Source: an uncultured Eubacteriales bacterium
GTDB lineage: Bacteria > Bacillota > Clostridia > Oscillospirales > Acutalibacteraceae
Length of the DNA stretch: 64,000 bases
Reading direction: 5' to 3'
NCBI GenBank assembly: GCA_934477125.1
Contig: CAKSOL010000005.1
Coordinates: 1 to 64,000, forward strand
Shown: piece by piece, positions 28,588 to 37,327 of the stretch
Layout of the letters: each line of letters opens with the position of its first letter
Numbering within the stretch: the stretch's first letter is position 1
Made by a program: the position numbers and the translations under genes
The notes under the pieces: model-generated
The model's input: the letters and a program-made list of their open reading frames with translations, nothing else
What the model was told of the DNA's origin: nothing
Databases searched by the model: none

Positions 28588-31356
28588 TTATTTATCTCTT
28601 ATCGCATCTATCGGTCGTTTGGAAGCAATTTTCTTTACAGGAAGATAGCTTGCTATTCCAGCAACAAGAGCGCTGACCGCAATCAGCAGCAAAATCTGAC
28701 GCGGACCAAATGAAAGAACAGTTATCAAAACTCCGACATTATTTCTTATAAACTGGTTTATAATCATTGTTGCAACAAATACTCCTATTGCCGATAGAAC
28801 GAAATTTATTGCCGCAATAATCATACTTTCGGAAAAGAAAATTCTGAAAACATCGTTACTGCGCGAGCCTATCGCACGCAATATTCCGATTTCCTGTTTC
28901 TTATGCGAAATACTCGTCGCAATAAAGTTGGCAAGCATCAATGCTGCAAAGCAGGCAAATCCTATACCGATATACAGGAATATCTTAGAAAGCTCTTTAA
29001 GAATACTGTTCACCGAATCAAGCTCATAGGTTACGGAATTCTGCAGCGGAAGGCGGGTTCTGTTATTCTCGGCATAACATGCTTCAACAAGCTTTTCTAT
29101 CCCTTCCCTATTGTCAGGCATTTTTCCTACTGCGAACCTATACGGAGCAGTACCGTCAAGACAAAACGTATTAAATATATCTTCCGATACTATTATTGTG
29201 TTGCGGTATCCTCTGTTACTCTCTGTTATCGGAATTATTCCGACTATTTTTTGATTTTCTTCTGTAATATCCTGTTTAGATTCATCATCAGTATATATTA
29301 GAGCTGCCGATTTGGTAAGATTTGTAATTTTCTTAATCTTTTCAAGCTGTGAAGTGATATCATCTTGTCCGTTTTCCTCTGTAGCGGCATATTCTTCTGT
29401 ATTGCTTTTAGTTTCCGTTTGATTTAAATACTCAACGAGATCGGAAGAAACTATAATTTCATTTTCGGCAAGAACGTTTTTCTCGCCGTCCACCCATTTA
29501 ATCTCCTGTTTGGGAATACGGCTAAGGGTTGTCATATTGCTTGAATCAATATATACCTCATCGGAATTATAGTAAATATATCCCGACACTATCGGATATA
29601 CCGACGGAGCCGAGGCAATCAGACGGTCAACATAGCCGTCTCCTACCATAAGAATTTTTGCATAACTGTATGCGGAGCTGGTGCAAAATTCGTTATAAAG
29701 CGCGTATCTTATAATATTTTCTGCGTTGCTGTAATTCCTTTTTTCTTCGGTTTCAAAGGATTTATAGCGGCTGATATCAAATCCGGTATCAATTATTCCC
29801 GTTATTGTTAATTTTTTGTCAGAAATTTCAAGCGTTTTCCCGATAATGTCGCTATATGCTTTTACAGCAACCTTTTTGCCGTTAGCATCGAGCGTTCCGA
29901 ATTTTTTGAATACTTCATATACATATTCGCTCACCGCCGTTTCATCACGGCTGCCGTCCGGAAGCTTACCCGCCAAAAGTTTCAATCCTTCTTTATCGAG
30001 TATATCTTGGTTTATTTCGCTGAATCCGGATAAATCTGATTGATAAATCTGATACTGCGACTCATTGCTTTCATCTGATGGAGCAAGCAGTGAACTGAAA
30101 CCGAAATTATAGAAAGCGGGTGCATAAACGCCGCGCATTTCAACTCCTGTTTTCTTTGAAAAATCATTGATTTCCTCTTTTGATAAAGTAAAGCCGTTGC
30201 TGCTCCAATAATTGTAGTAAGTTTTCTTGGATTTTTCTACTGCAGCATTTTTAACTTTGGTATCAATAATAGAATTGGTGCAGGTTTTTATATGATTATA
30301 CGCTCCGAAGGTGTCCGAAAGTCCAAATAAACCAAAGGCAATACAGGAAAGCAATATAGTCATAACCAGTCGAAATTTTTTGTATTTCAATCCGCTTGCT
30401 CCGATTTTAAAGGCACTTCTTCCCGGAAGTTTTGATTTAATAAGCTTCATACCCTGAGTATGATCCGATTTAATTGCTTTTTCATCGGTAGCAATGAAAT
30501 GAGATGACGCCTTACCGTCAGATACGCTTATTACGGTTTCGCCGTCACCGTTTAAGGACTTGATGTATGCGTTTATCTGTTCCCGGTCAGCCTCGGTAAG
30601 CTGATAACGTGCGGGCAAAATTATTTTACTGCCGCTAAATTCGAGTCCGGCACTTGACTGCTCTGCATTTTCCGTACTTTCCGGCGATAAAGACATATCG
30701 CTTATAACCTTACCGTCTGCAAGCTCAATAATACGGTCAGCATATTTTTCGGCAAATTCCCGGTCATGCGAAACAATTATAATCAGCTTATCGGCAGAAA
30801 GCTTTTTAAGAGTGTCAAGAACCTGCTTACCTGTAGCCGAGTCAAGCGCTCCGGTAGGCTCGTCAGCCATTATGATTTCCGGATTTTTGACCAACGCTCT
30901 CGCAATAGCAACACGCTGCTTTTGTCCGCCCGAAAGCTCGTTAGGCTTGCGGTTCCCGTATCCTGCTAAATCAACTTTATCGAGAATATCATTTATTTCA
31001 TCATCGTTTGCCTTACGGTTTTGAAGTTCAATAGCAAGAGCAATATTTGCACCGACAGTAAATTCGTCCAAAATGTTGTATTCCTGAAATATAAATCCTA
31101 CATAGGTATTTCTGTATGAATCGAACTGCTTTTGGCGAAAGCTTTTGGTAGACTCACCCTTTATCAGTATATCTCCGCTGTTATAAGAGTCGAGACCGCC
31201 AAGTAAATTTAGCAGCGTTGATTTACCGCTGCCGGACTTGCCGAGCAGAAAAACCATTCCGGTTTGCGGAAATCGGATACTTACATTATCCAGCGCCTTA
31301 ACCGGGACTCCTTTTTTAGGCTTGTAGATTTTACATAGATTCTTTGCTTCAATCAT
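28588..31356 (-). CDS. ABC transporter, fused ATPase and FtsX-type permease
   Basis: A 922-residue MacB-like half-transporter. The N-terminal ATPase has Walker A (LGKSGSGKST), signature LSGGQKQRVAIARAL and Walker B (IIMADEPTGAL). After a linker come one membrane helix (about 345-365), a large extracellular domain (about 365-770) and three C-terminal helices with the FtsX sequence KKQEIGILRAIGSRSNDVFRIFFSES. These are mechanotransmission machines that move no substrate across the lipid bilayer, used for peptide resistance, wall hydrolase control or lipoprotein traffic. It overlaps the amidase gene by 4 nt, and a two-component system heads the operon. Confidence 0.88.
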   Translation of the reverse strand: MIEAKNLCKIYKPKKGVPVKALDNVSIRFPQTGMVFLLGKSGSGKSTLLNLLGGLDSYNSGDILIKGESTKSFRQKQFDSYRNTYVGFIFQEYNILDEFTVGANIALAIELQNRKANDDEINDILDKVDLAGYGNRKPNELSGGQKQRVAIARALVKNPEIIMADEPTGALDSATGKQVLDTLKKLSADKLIIIVSHDREFAEKYADRIIELADGKVISDMSLSPESTENAEQSSAGLEFSGSKIILPARYQLTEADREQINAYIKSLNGDGETVISVSDGKASSHFIATDEKAIKSDHTQGMKLIKSKLPGRSAFKIGASGLKYKKFRLVMTILLSCIAFGLFGLSDTFGAYNHIKTCTNSIIDTKVKNAAVEKSKKTYYNYWSSNGFTLSKEEINDFSKKTGVEMRGVYAPAFYNFGFSSLLAPSDESNESQYQIYQSDLSGFSEINQDILDKEGLKLLAGKLPDGSRDETAVSEYVYEVFKKFGTLDANGKKVAVKAYSDIIGKTLEISDKKLTITGIIDTGFDISRYKSFETEEKRNYSNAENIIRYALYNEFCTSSAYSYAKILMVGDGYVDRLIASAPSVYPIVSGYIYYNSDEVYIDSSNMTTLSRIPKQEIKWVDGEKNVLAENEIIVSSDLVEYLNQTETKSNTEEYAATEENGQDDITSQLEKIKKITNLTKSAALIYTDDESKQDITEENQKIVGIIPITESNRGYRNTIIVSEDIFNTFCLDGTAPYRFAVGKMPDNREGIEKLVEACYAENNRTRLPLQNSVTYELDSVNSILKELSKIFLYIGIGFACFAALMLANFIATSISHKKQEIGILRAIGSRSNDVFRIFFSESMIIAAINFVLSAIGVFVATMIINQFIRNNVGVLITVLSFGPRQILLLIAVSALVAGIASYLPVKKIASKRPIDAIRDK

Positions 31357-32087
31357 TGTTTTTCTCCTTGCAGATTATTCTTAATATCATTGCGAAACTT
31401 ATCCCATTCTCCGGGGTTGTTTACGTAATATAAGGGACACAGCTTGCCGGTCACATCGTAATGACGGATAACATTTTCTTCGCTTAAACCAAGCTCATCA
31501 CACAGTAATGCTGTCAGTTTAACAAGCGACTGATAGGTTGCGTCGTTGAATTTGCCGGATTTATCCGGATGGCAAACCTCAATCGAAATCGAATCCTTAT
31601 TTCTTTCGTTGCTTGCCGCCGAGCGCTCGTTTAGCGGAACACATTGAATTATTTCGCCGTTAAGACCGACTACAAAGTGCGAACAGACCTGAGTATCGCT
31701 TTTGGCAAAAAAGTCACGGTTGTTTTGAGCGCTCGTTTCGGGATTGCCGACATAATGAACGACAATGTATTTAACTCTGCTCAGCTTTTTACCCTCGCGC
31801 GCCTCGCCCTTTGGAATAAGCTGAACGTCTACATAACCCGGCAGTTTTATTTCTTTAAGATTTATGCTGTTTGAATTGTTGCTGTTATCGCTGCCGTTTG
31901 ACGAGTTTGCGCCGTTGCTTAATGAATTGCGAATCCATTTTACACCGGCAGTTCCGCCTATTATGGCTGCCGACAGCAGTATTAACAGGCTCATAAAAAA
32001 GCTAAGACGTTTTAATTTTGCTCTTCGAATTCTTCGGCGGCGCTCAGAACGCCGTTTTGCAATATCTTCTCTTGAATATTCTTTCAC
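31353..32087 (-). CDS. Membrane-anchored N-acetylmuramoyl-L-alanine amidase (Amidase_2)
   Basis: 244 residues. A basic N-terminus (RRSERRRRIRRAKLKR) and one membrane helix (about 28-50), a Ser/Asn-rich spacer, then an Amidase_2/PGRP domain (about 85-240): IVVHYVGNPET (zinc His), a CSHFVVGLNGEIIQCVP strand, ISIEVCH and the later zinc ligand region VIRHYDVTGKLCP. It cleaves the bond between MurNAc and the stem peptide. Being between a histidine kinase and an FtsX-type transporter it may be the wall hydrolase that the transporter controls. Confidence 0.88.
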   Translation of the reverse strand: MKEYSREDIAKRRSERRRRIRRAKLKRLSFFMSLLILLSAAIIGGTAGVKWIRNSLSNGANSSNGSDNSNNSNSINLKEIKLPGYVDVQLIPKGEAREGKKLSRVKYIVVHYVGNPETSAQNNRDFFAKSDTQVCSHFVVGLNGEIIQCVPLNERSAASNERNKDSISIEVCHPDKSGKFNDATYQSLVKLTALLCDELGLSEENVIRHYDVTGKLCPLYYVNNPGEWDKFRNDIKNNLQGEKQ

Positions 32088-32108
32088 CTTTAAAGCTCCT
32101 CTGTCCTT

Positions 32109-34091
32109 TTAGGATACTCCGACAATCGGAAAGCTTACCATAACCTTGAATAAATCGCCGTCTACCGCTATATTAAAGCTGCCGTTTTGCAGTTCCGTAA
32201 GACTTCTTGCTATTGAGAGTCCTAATCCGCTGCCCTCCGTGCTTCTCGAAGAATCTCCCCGGACAAATCGCTCCATAAGCTCGTCGCTTGAAATATTGAG
32301 CGGATATTTTGAAACATTCTTAAAGGTTATAACGGCACGTTCGCCTATTTGCTCAAGGTTAATATATACGCGTGTGTCAGGCTGCGTATACTTGCAGATA
32401 TTATTCATAAGATTATCAAAAACCCGCCACAGATATCTGCCGTCCGCCATTATATAAATCGGCTCATCAGGCACGGAAACAACACTTTTAAGACCTGCCG
32501 CCTCAAAGCGTTCCTCATATTCTCCGGTCGCCTGCGCCAATAAAACACATACGTTGCATTTTTCCAGAGAGACCTTCAGAACGCCGCTGGACGCTTTAGA
32601 CGCCTCAACAAGGTCCTCAATCAATTTTTTTAACCGATTTGATTGGCGTTCGAGCACTCCTATATATTCTTGAACCTTAACGTTATCGACTTCCTCTTTC
32701 CTTATAAGGTCAACATAGTTTATTATTGAGGTAAGCGGCGTTTTTATATCATGAGAAACATTTGTTATCAGCTCGGTTTTCATCCGTTCGCTTTTCATTT
32801 TTTCATTAACCGCTGTCTGCATACCCTCGTTAATATTATTGAGACTTTCGCCGAAGCGTTTAAAATCACCGAGCATATTTGTCGTGTCAATTTTATAATC
32901 GAGATTTCCTCCTGCAATCTCCTCTCCGCCCTTTTTCAGCTTAACAAGGCATACTGCCGTAAATAGTACCGCCGTTATCAAAACTGCGTTGCCGAGCATC
33001 CACCATAAAACCATTAAATCGGTTTCGGCACCCGAAAAGACCAATATAATCATAAGCTCCGCCAACGCAACCGCAATACATATAGCGGTTGTTTTCAGTA
33101 TCAGATTTATATTTGAAACGGTATACCCGATTCTTTTGAATACCGGGTTCAGTATCCTGTAAATGCCGCGAAGTATTCTGTAAATAACAGTCCCTTTGAT
33201 AAGAAGTCTTTTTTTAATCTGTGAAGCAAAATTCATCACCAAGGCGAAAAGAGCAAAATAAACTATCACGGCGGCGCAGAATAACAAAACCAAATCAATA
33301 GCAAACAGCCCGGAAGTATAGAAATTCAATATAAAAACAGCCGTGCAAAATACAACAAAAGCGACTGCCGCAAACAGAATGTCAAACGGAATACGGTCAA
33401 AAACGCTGATTTTCAGTTTTCCGCTGTCGCATCTGCCTGCCGAACATAACAGATATATCCAGAGAATGACCGTACAGATAATGCTTATAAGAATTATCAC
33501 AAAAATGCTGTAACGTATTGAGTAACCGCGGTCGATAAGCTTTGATACAAGCGAATATTTGTCGTTGGCGGGCAGAGATTTTTTTACCGCGAGCGTTACC
33601 TCTGCAACGCTTGTATATTCTGCTGTTTCATTGTAATCCGAATATTTTTCATCATAATTGCTTCCGTCGGTATTTACGTATTTGGTAAAGGTATAATTAA
33701 CGGTTTCGAGGCATAAGGAATCATCTTCGTTCAGGTTATCGGCAATCAACTGATAATCCGCACTTTCAAGAACCGGGTATTCGTATTCTGAGAAAGCCGG
33801 GGGATATATTTTAATATTGTAATAAAGATTGCTGTCGGAAAAACGTTCGTCAAAATCCTCGGTCATTTTCATATTGTTAAAGTCAATATAGTTATCCGCT
33901 ATCCGATAAGCCTCTTTTCTCAGCATTTCAGACATCAGATTGACCTTGACAGTATGCCGGGAGCGGGCATAAAAGCTGTTCTCAAACATAAAAACAGCGC
34001 ATAAAACTCCTGCTATTGAAAAAAGCGCAGTTATAAACGACATAATTGCCGCGGCAGTTTTCATCGGCATACCGTATTTGAAATTTTTCAA
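32109..34091 (-). CDS. Sensor histidine kinase
   Basis: 660 residues. A first membrane helix (about 14-35), an extracellular domain of ~150 residues, a cluster of about six further helices (about 190-395), a HAMP-like connector, then a HisKA dimerisation domain with the phospho-accepting histidine near residue 440 (NVSHDIKTPLTSIINYVDLI) and an HATPase_c domain (LMNNICKYT N-box, SEGSGLGLSIARSL-type G-box written TEGSGLGLSIA). The gene abuts the response regulator gene. Multi-helix sensors next to FtsX-type transporters often detect wall-active peptides. Confidence 0.9.
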   Translation of the reverse strand: MKNFKYGMPMKTAAAIMSFITALFSIAGVLCAVFMFENSFYARSRHTVKVNLMSEMLRKEAYRIADNYIDFNNMKMTEDFDERFSDSNLYYNIKIYPPAFSEYEYPVLESADYQLIADNLNEDDSLCLETVNYTFTKYVNTDGSNYDEKYSDYNETAEYTSVAEVTLAVKKSLPANDKYSLVSKLIDRGYSIRYSIFVIILISIICTVILWIYLLCSAGRCDSGKLKISVFDRIPFDILFAAVAFVVFCTAVFILNFYTSGLFAIDLVLLFCAAVIVYFALFALVMNFASQIKKRLLIKGTVIYRILRGIYRILNPVFKRIGYTVSNINLILKTTAICIAVALAELMIILVFSGAETDLMVLWWMLGNAVLITAVLFTAVCLVKLKKGGEEIAGGNLDYKIDTTNMLGDFKRFGESLNNINEGMQTAVNEKMKSERMKTELITNVSHDIKTPLTSIINYVDLIRKEEVDNVKVQEYIGVLERQSNRLKKLIEDLVEASKASSGVLKVSLEKCNVCVLLAQATGEYEERFEAAGLKSVVSVPDEPIYIMADGRYLWRVFDNLMNNICKYTQPDTRVYINLEQIGERAVITFKNVSKYPLNISSDELMERFVRGDSSRSTEGSGLGLSIARSLTELQNGSFNIAVDGDLFKVMVSFPIVGVS

Positions 34092-34793
34092 TTATTTCAC
34101 CGTCTTTTCGAATTTATAACCGTGCGCCCAAACTACCTTCAGATAGCGCGGCTCAGCGGGGTTAATTTCAATTTTTTCCCTAAGGTGCCGGATATGAACG
34201 GCTACAGTGCTTTCGGCACCGTATGCGCTTTCCTGCCATACCATTTCATAAATCTGTTTTGGGGACAGCACCTCTCCGGCGTGCTGCATAAGTAATTTAA
34301 GTATTTCATATTCGGTAGGTGTCAGCGAGACCTGCTCATCGCATATCAGCACCGTCTTTGAACGGTCGTCAACCGATACATCTCCGATAGTCAGTAAATC
34401 GCCGCTTTCTGAGGTGTTGTTGCCGCCGAGCTGCATATATCTCCTAAGCTGCGAGCGTACTCTTGCAAGCAGCTCAACCGGATTAAACGGCTTTGTTATA
34501 TAATCGTCTGCCCCTACATTTAGTCCCAGCACCTTATCTGTATCTTCACTTTTAGCAGTTAAAAGAATTATGGGAATATTTTTGCTTTCGCGAATTGATA
34601 CCATTGCAGAAATACCGTCTGTAACCGGCATCATTATGTCCATAAGAATAAGGTGAATTTCATTATTTTTAACAAGCTCTATCGCCTGTTCACCGTTATA
34701 AGCACAAAAAACAGTATACCCCTCGGCTTCAAGATAAATTTTCAGCGCTGAAACAATATCCTTTTCATCGTCGCAAACCAATATATTATACAT
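34092..34793 (-). CDS. OmpR-family response regulator
   Basis: A receiver domain with the acidic pair in CDDEKD, the phospho-acceptor in LILMDIMMPVTDG (near residue 52) and the TAKSEDTDKVLG and DYITKPF switch residues, followed by a winged-helix DNA-binding domain (LTPTEYEILKLLM, ESTVAVHIRHLREK, RYLKVVWAHGYKF). The start at MYNILVCDDE (34793) is chosen over one three codons earlier. It should control its own operon of kinase, amidase and ABC transporter. Confidence 0.92.
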   Translation of the reverse strand: MYNILVCDDEKDIVSALKIYLEAEGYTVFCAYNGEQAIELVKNNEIHLILMDIMMPVTDGISAMVSIRESKNIPIILLTAKSEDTDKVLGLNVGADDYITKPFNPVELLARVRSQLRRYMQLGGNNTSESGDLLTIGDVSVDDRSKTVLICDEQVSLTPTEYEILKLLMQHAGEVLSPKQIYEMVWQESAYGAESTVAVHIRHLREKIEINPAEPRYLKVVWAHGYKFEKTVK

Positions 34794-34923
34794 CCTTCTC
34801 AAACCTCCGAAAGTATTCTATCATATATTTTTTTAAGATAAAAGCAGATAAGTTATTAAGAAATGTTTAACATCCAAGACAATTATACATCATAAGACAG
34901 TATCAAGTCCAGTAAATAATATA

Positions 34924-34960
34924 AAATCGCATTAAGCAGAGATTTTACTTAATGCGATTT
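34924..34960 (-). terminator. Terminator of the DUF1846 gene
   Basis: AAATCGCATTAAG (34924-34936) pairs perfectly with CTTAATGCGATTT (34948-34960); on the minus strand TATATTATTT follows. The remainder of the ~190-nt gap upstream of the response regulator shows nothing else clear. Confidence 0.7.
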
Positions 34961-34983
34961 CAGAAAAATTATGTTTTGCGGAT

Positions 34984-36471
34984 TTATTGATTGTGGTAAA
35001 GCTTTTTAGTCTGATACTTTGGCTCGCAGGTTAAATTAACTCCGAGCTTGCGGAATGTCTGCTCATCAACTCTTGAAAGAATGACCGAAGAATGAGCCTC
35101 AAGCCCTCTGAGCAGCGGAACCTGTTCAAGCGCCTTTTTTGCAGTTCCGTTGGTTGCTGCGCAGATTGATAGTGCGATAAGAACCTCATCTGTATGCAAA
35201 CGCGGATTATGATTTCCGAGCAGTCCTGTTTTCATACGCTGTATAGGTTCAATAATGGTCGGAGAGAGCAGCTCAATATCATCAGGTATACCGCCTAAAA
35301 TTTTCAGAGCGTTAAGCAGCATTGAGGATGATGCTCCGAGCAGCGACGAGGTTTTCCCTGTAACGAGGGCTCCGTCCGGCAGCTCAATAGCAGTTGCCGG
35401 CGCACCTGTTGCCTCTGCTTTGGCAAGAGCAGCTTTGACAACGGGTCTGTTCTCTGCGCTAACCCCTGCCCTATTCATTATTAGCTCAATTTTAGTAACC
35501 TCGCTCTGTTCGCTCAAACCTTGACGTACACCGCAAAGTGCAGAATAATATCTTCTGATTATCTCCTGATTTGCCGCTGCACATACAGCATCGTTATCCG
35601 ATATAGCAAATCCAGCCATATTGACTCCCATATCCGTCGGGCTGTTATAAGGAGATTTTCCCATTATGCGTTCCATCATAGCGTTTAAAACCGGAAATAT
35701 TTCTATATCTCTGTTATAATTTACAACGGTTTCACCGTATGTTTCTAAGTGGAACGGATCAATCATATTTACGTCGTTAAGGTCGGCAGTCGCGGCCTCG
35801 TATGCTATATTGACCGGGTGTTTAAGCGATAAATTCCATATCGGAAAGGTCTCAAACTTCGCATATCCTGCCTTGATTCCGCGTTTGTATTCGTGGTAAA
35901 GCTGAGAAAGGCAGGTTGCCATCTTTCCGCTTCCGGGTCCCGGAGCGGTCACAACGACAAGCTGACGTTCGGTTTCAATATAGTCGTTTTTTCCAAAACC
36001 CTCGTCGCTTACTATGAGCGGTAGATTTGCCGGATAATCAGCTATCGGATAATGTCTGTAAACCTTAATTCCGAGACTTTTAAGCCTGTTTTCAAACGCA
36101 ACTGCGGATGGCTGACCGATGTATCTCGTTATAACTACGCTGCCGACAAATAAACCGATACCTCGGAGCGCGTCTATAAGCCGCAGGGTGTCAAGATCGT
36201 ATGTTATTCCGAGATCTCCGCGGCGCTTATTCTTTTCTATTGCGTCAGCGTTTATAACTATAACAATTTCTGCGTCCTCTTTCAGCTTTAAAAGCATTCT
36301 GACCTTTGAATCCGGTGCAAAACCCGGAAGAACGCGGGAAGCATGAAAATCGTCAAAAAGCTTTCCGCCGAATTCCATATAAAGCTTTCCGCCGAACATA
36401 TTGATGCGGTCCCTTATTTTCTGGGATTGAAGTCTGATATATTCCGCATTATCAAATCCAATTTTAGTCAT
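34984..36471 (-). CDS. DUF1846-family protein
   Basis: 495 residues matching the conserved DUF1846 architecture from memory: FDNAEYIRLQSQKIRDRINMFGGKLYMEFGGKL at the start, DLDTLRLIDALRGIGLFVGSVVITRY, a P-loop-like region VVTAPGPGSGKMATCLSQLYHEYKRG, and ADLNDVNMIDPFHLETYGETVVNYNRD. The family is widespread in Clostridia and Actinobacteria; structures suggest a large nucleotide-binding enzyme, but no reaction is established. Single gene with its own terminator. Confidence 0.85.
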   Translation of the reverse strand: MTKIGFDNAEYIRLQSQKIRDRINMFGGKLYMEFGGKLFDDFHASRVLPGFAPDSKVRMLLKLKEDAEIVIVINADAIEKNKRRGDLGITYDLDTLRLIDALRGIGLFVGSVVITRYIGQPSAVAFENRLKSLGIKVYRHYPIADYPANLPLIVSDEGFGKNDYIETERQLVVVTAPGPGSGKMATCLSQLYHEYKRGIKAGYAKFETFPIWNLSLKHPVNIAYEAATADLNDVNMIDPFHLETYGETVVNYNRDIEIFPVLNAMMERIMGKSPYNSPTDMGVNMAGFAISDNDAVCAAANQEIIRRYYSALCGVRQGLSEQSEVTKIELIMNRAGVSAENRPVVKAALAKAEATGAPATAIELPDGALVTGKTSSLLGASSSMLLNALKILGGIPDDIELLSPTIIEPIQRMKTGLLGNHNPRLHTDEVLIALSICAATNGTAKKALEQVPLLRGLEAHSSVILSRVDEQTFRKLGVNLTCEPKYQTKKLYHNQ

Positions 36472-36574
36472 TAAATAAACCCCTTCGCATTTTGCTCAAC
36501 ATTGATATTATATCAGCATTTTCCATTCCTTTCAAGCAATATTTACTTATTTCGACAAAATACTTAAAAAATAA

Positions 36575-36602
36575 GAGACGGCATCAAAAAGACAGCCGTC
36601 CC
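36575..36602 (-). terminator. Terminator of the phosphoribosyltransferase gene
   Basis: GACGGC (36577-36582) pairs with GCCGTC (36595-36600); on the minus strand TTATTTTTT follows. Confidence 0.65.
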
Positions 36603-36620
36603 TATTTTGATTTTAAAGAT

Positions 36621-37256
36621 TTACAACTTTGAATAACCGTATCCGTTGACAAGAGCGTCTAATTTTTTACCCTCTTTACATATCGGACATTCATGAGCCG
36701 GATAGCTCCAGTAATCCGGAAGGTCATTAGGATTGAAAGCCGCATTCACCTGATACCCAGCGCAGTTTTCAATAGTTGCAAATATTGCGGAAATTCCGGC
36801 AATACTGCCGCCGTAATACTTAACAGCCTCAACCGCTGCCTGAGCCGTATATCCCGTTGACACCGACGCTTCCAAAATAAGAACATGCTTTCCTTTTATC
36901 ATAGGAGCAATATTATCACGGAATATTATCTGCGAACCGGTAGTGTATTCCGGAGTGACAATATAAATCGTCTGATGAGCGTTCATATTTGAAAAGTTAC
37001 CGCTTGTCAGCGCATCCGCGAGACAGGTTCCGATAACCTGAGTTCCGTCAAGGCAAAGAATTGTATCGACAATCGTGTTATCCTGATAGTAGGTCAGCAA
37101 TTCCTCGGCTACTGCGCGCGCTTCGGATAACCTTGTCTTTTGCGTTGTAACGTCTATATAATAATTTATATGGCTGTGACTTGTTGCAAAATGACCTTTA
37201 GTTATGCGCAGAAAAAGGTTTTTACGCTTTGTCCTTATCTTATAGCTTTCAGTCAT
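36621..37256 (-). CDS. Phosphoribosyltransferase-like protein (PyrE-like)
   Basis: 211 residues with a type I PRTase fold: LCLDGTQVIGTCLADAL and the would-be PRPP loop HVLILEASVSTGYTAQAAVEAVKYYG. In catalytic PRTases this loop reads two acidic residues then a TTG/STG; here the acids are replaced by EA, keeping only one. The C-terminus carries C-P-I-C after HE (YPAHECPICKEGKKL), a possible metal site. Relatives in Clostridia are annotated as orotate phosphoribosyltransferase, but with this loop and no pyr genes nearby the substrate is doubtful. Confidence 0.7.
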   Translation of the reverse strand: MTESYKIRTKRKNLFLRITKGHFATSHSHINYYIDVTTQKTRLSEARAVAEELLTYYQDNTIVDTILCLDGTQVIGTCLADALTSGNFSNMNAHQTIYIVTPEYTTGSQIIFRDNIAPMIKGKHVLILEASVSTGYTAQAAVEAVKYYGGSIAGISAIFATIENCAGYQVNAAFNPNDLPDYWSYPAHECPICKEGKKLDALVNGYGYSKL

Positions 37257-37327
37257 AATATTACCTCCTTAATTATAAGTATATTTTAGACGTTTTCTAC
37301 TGTAAATGCAAGAAAAATATTATTATT

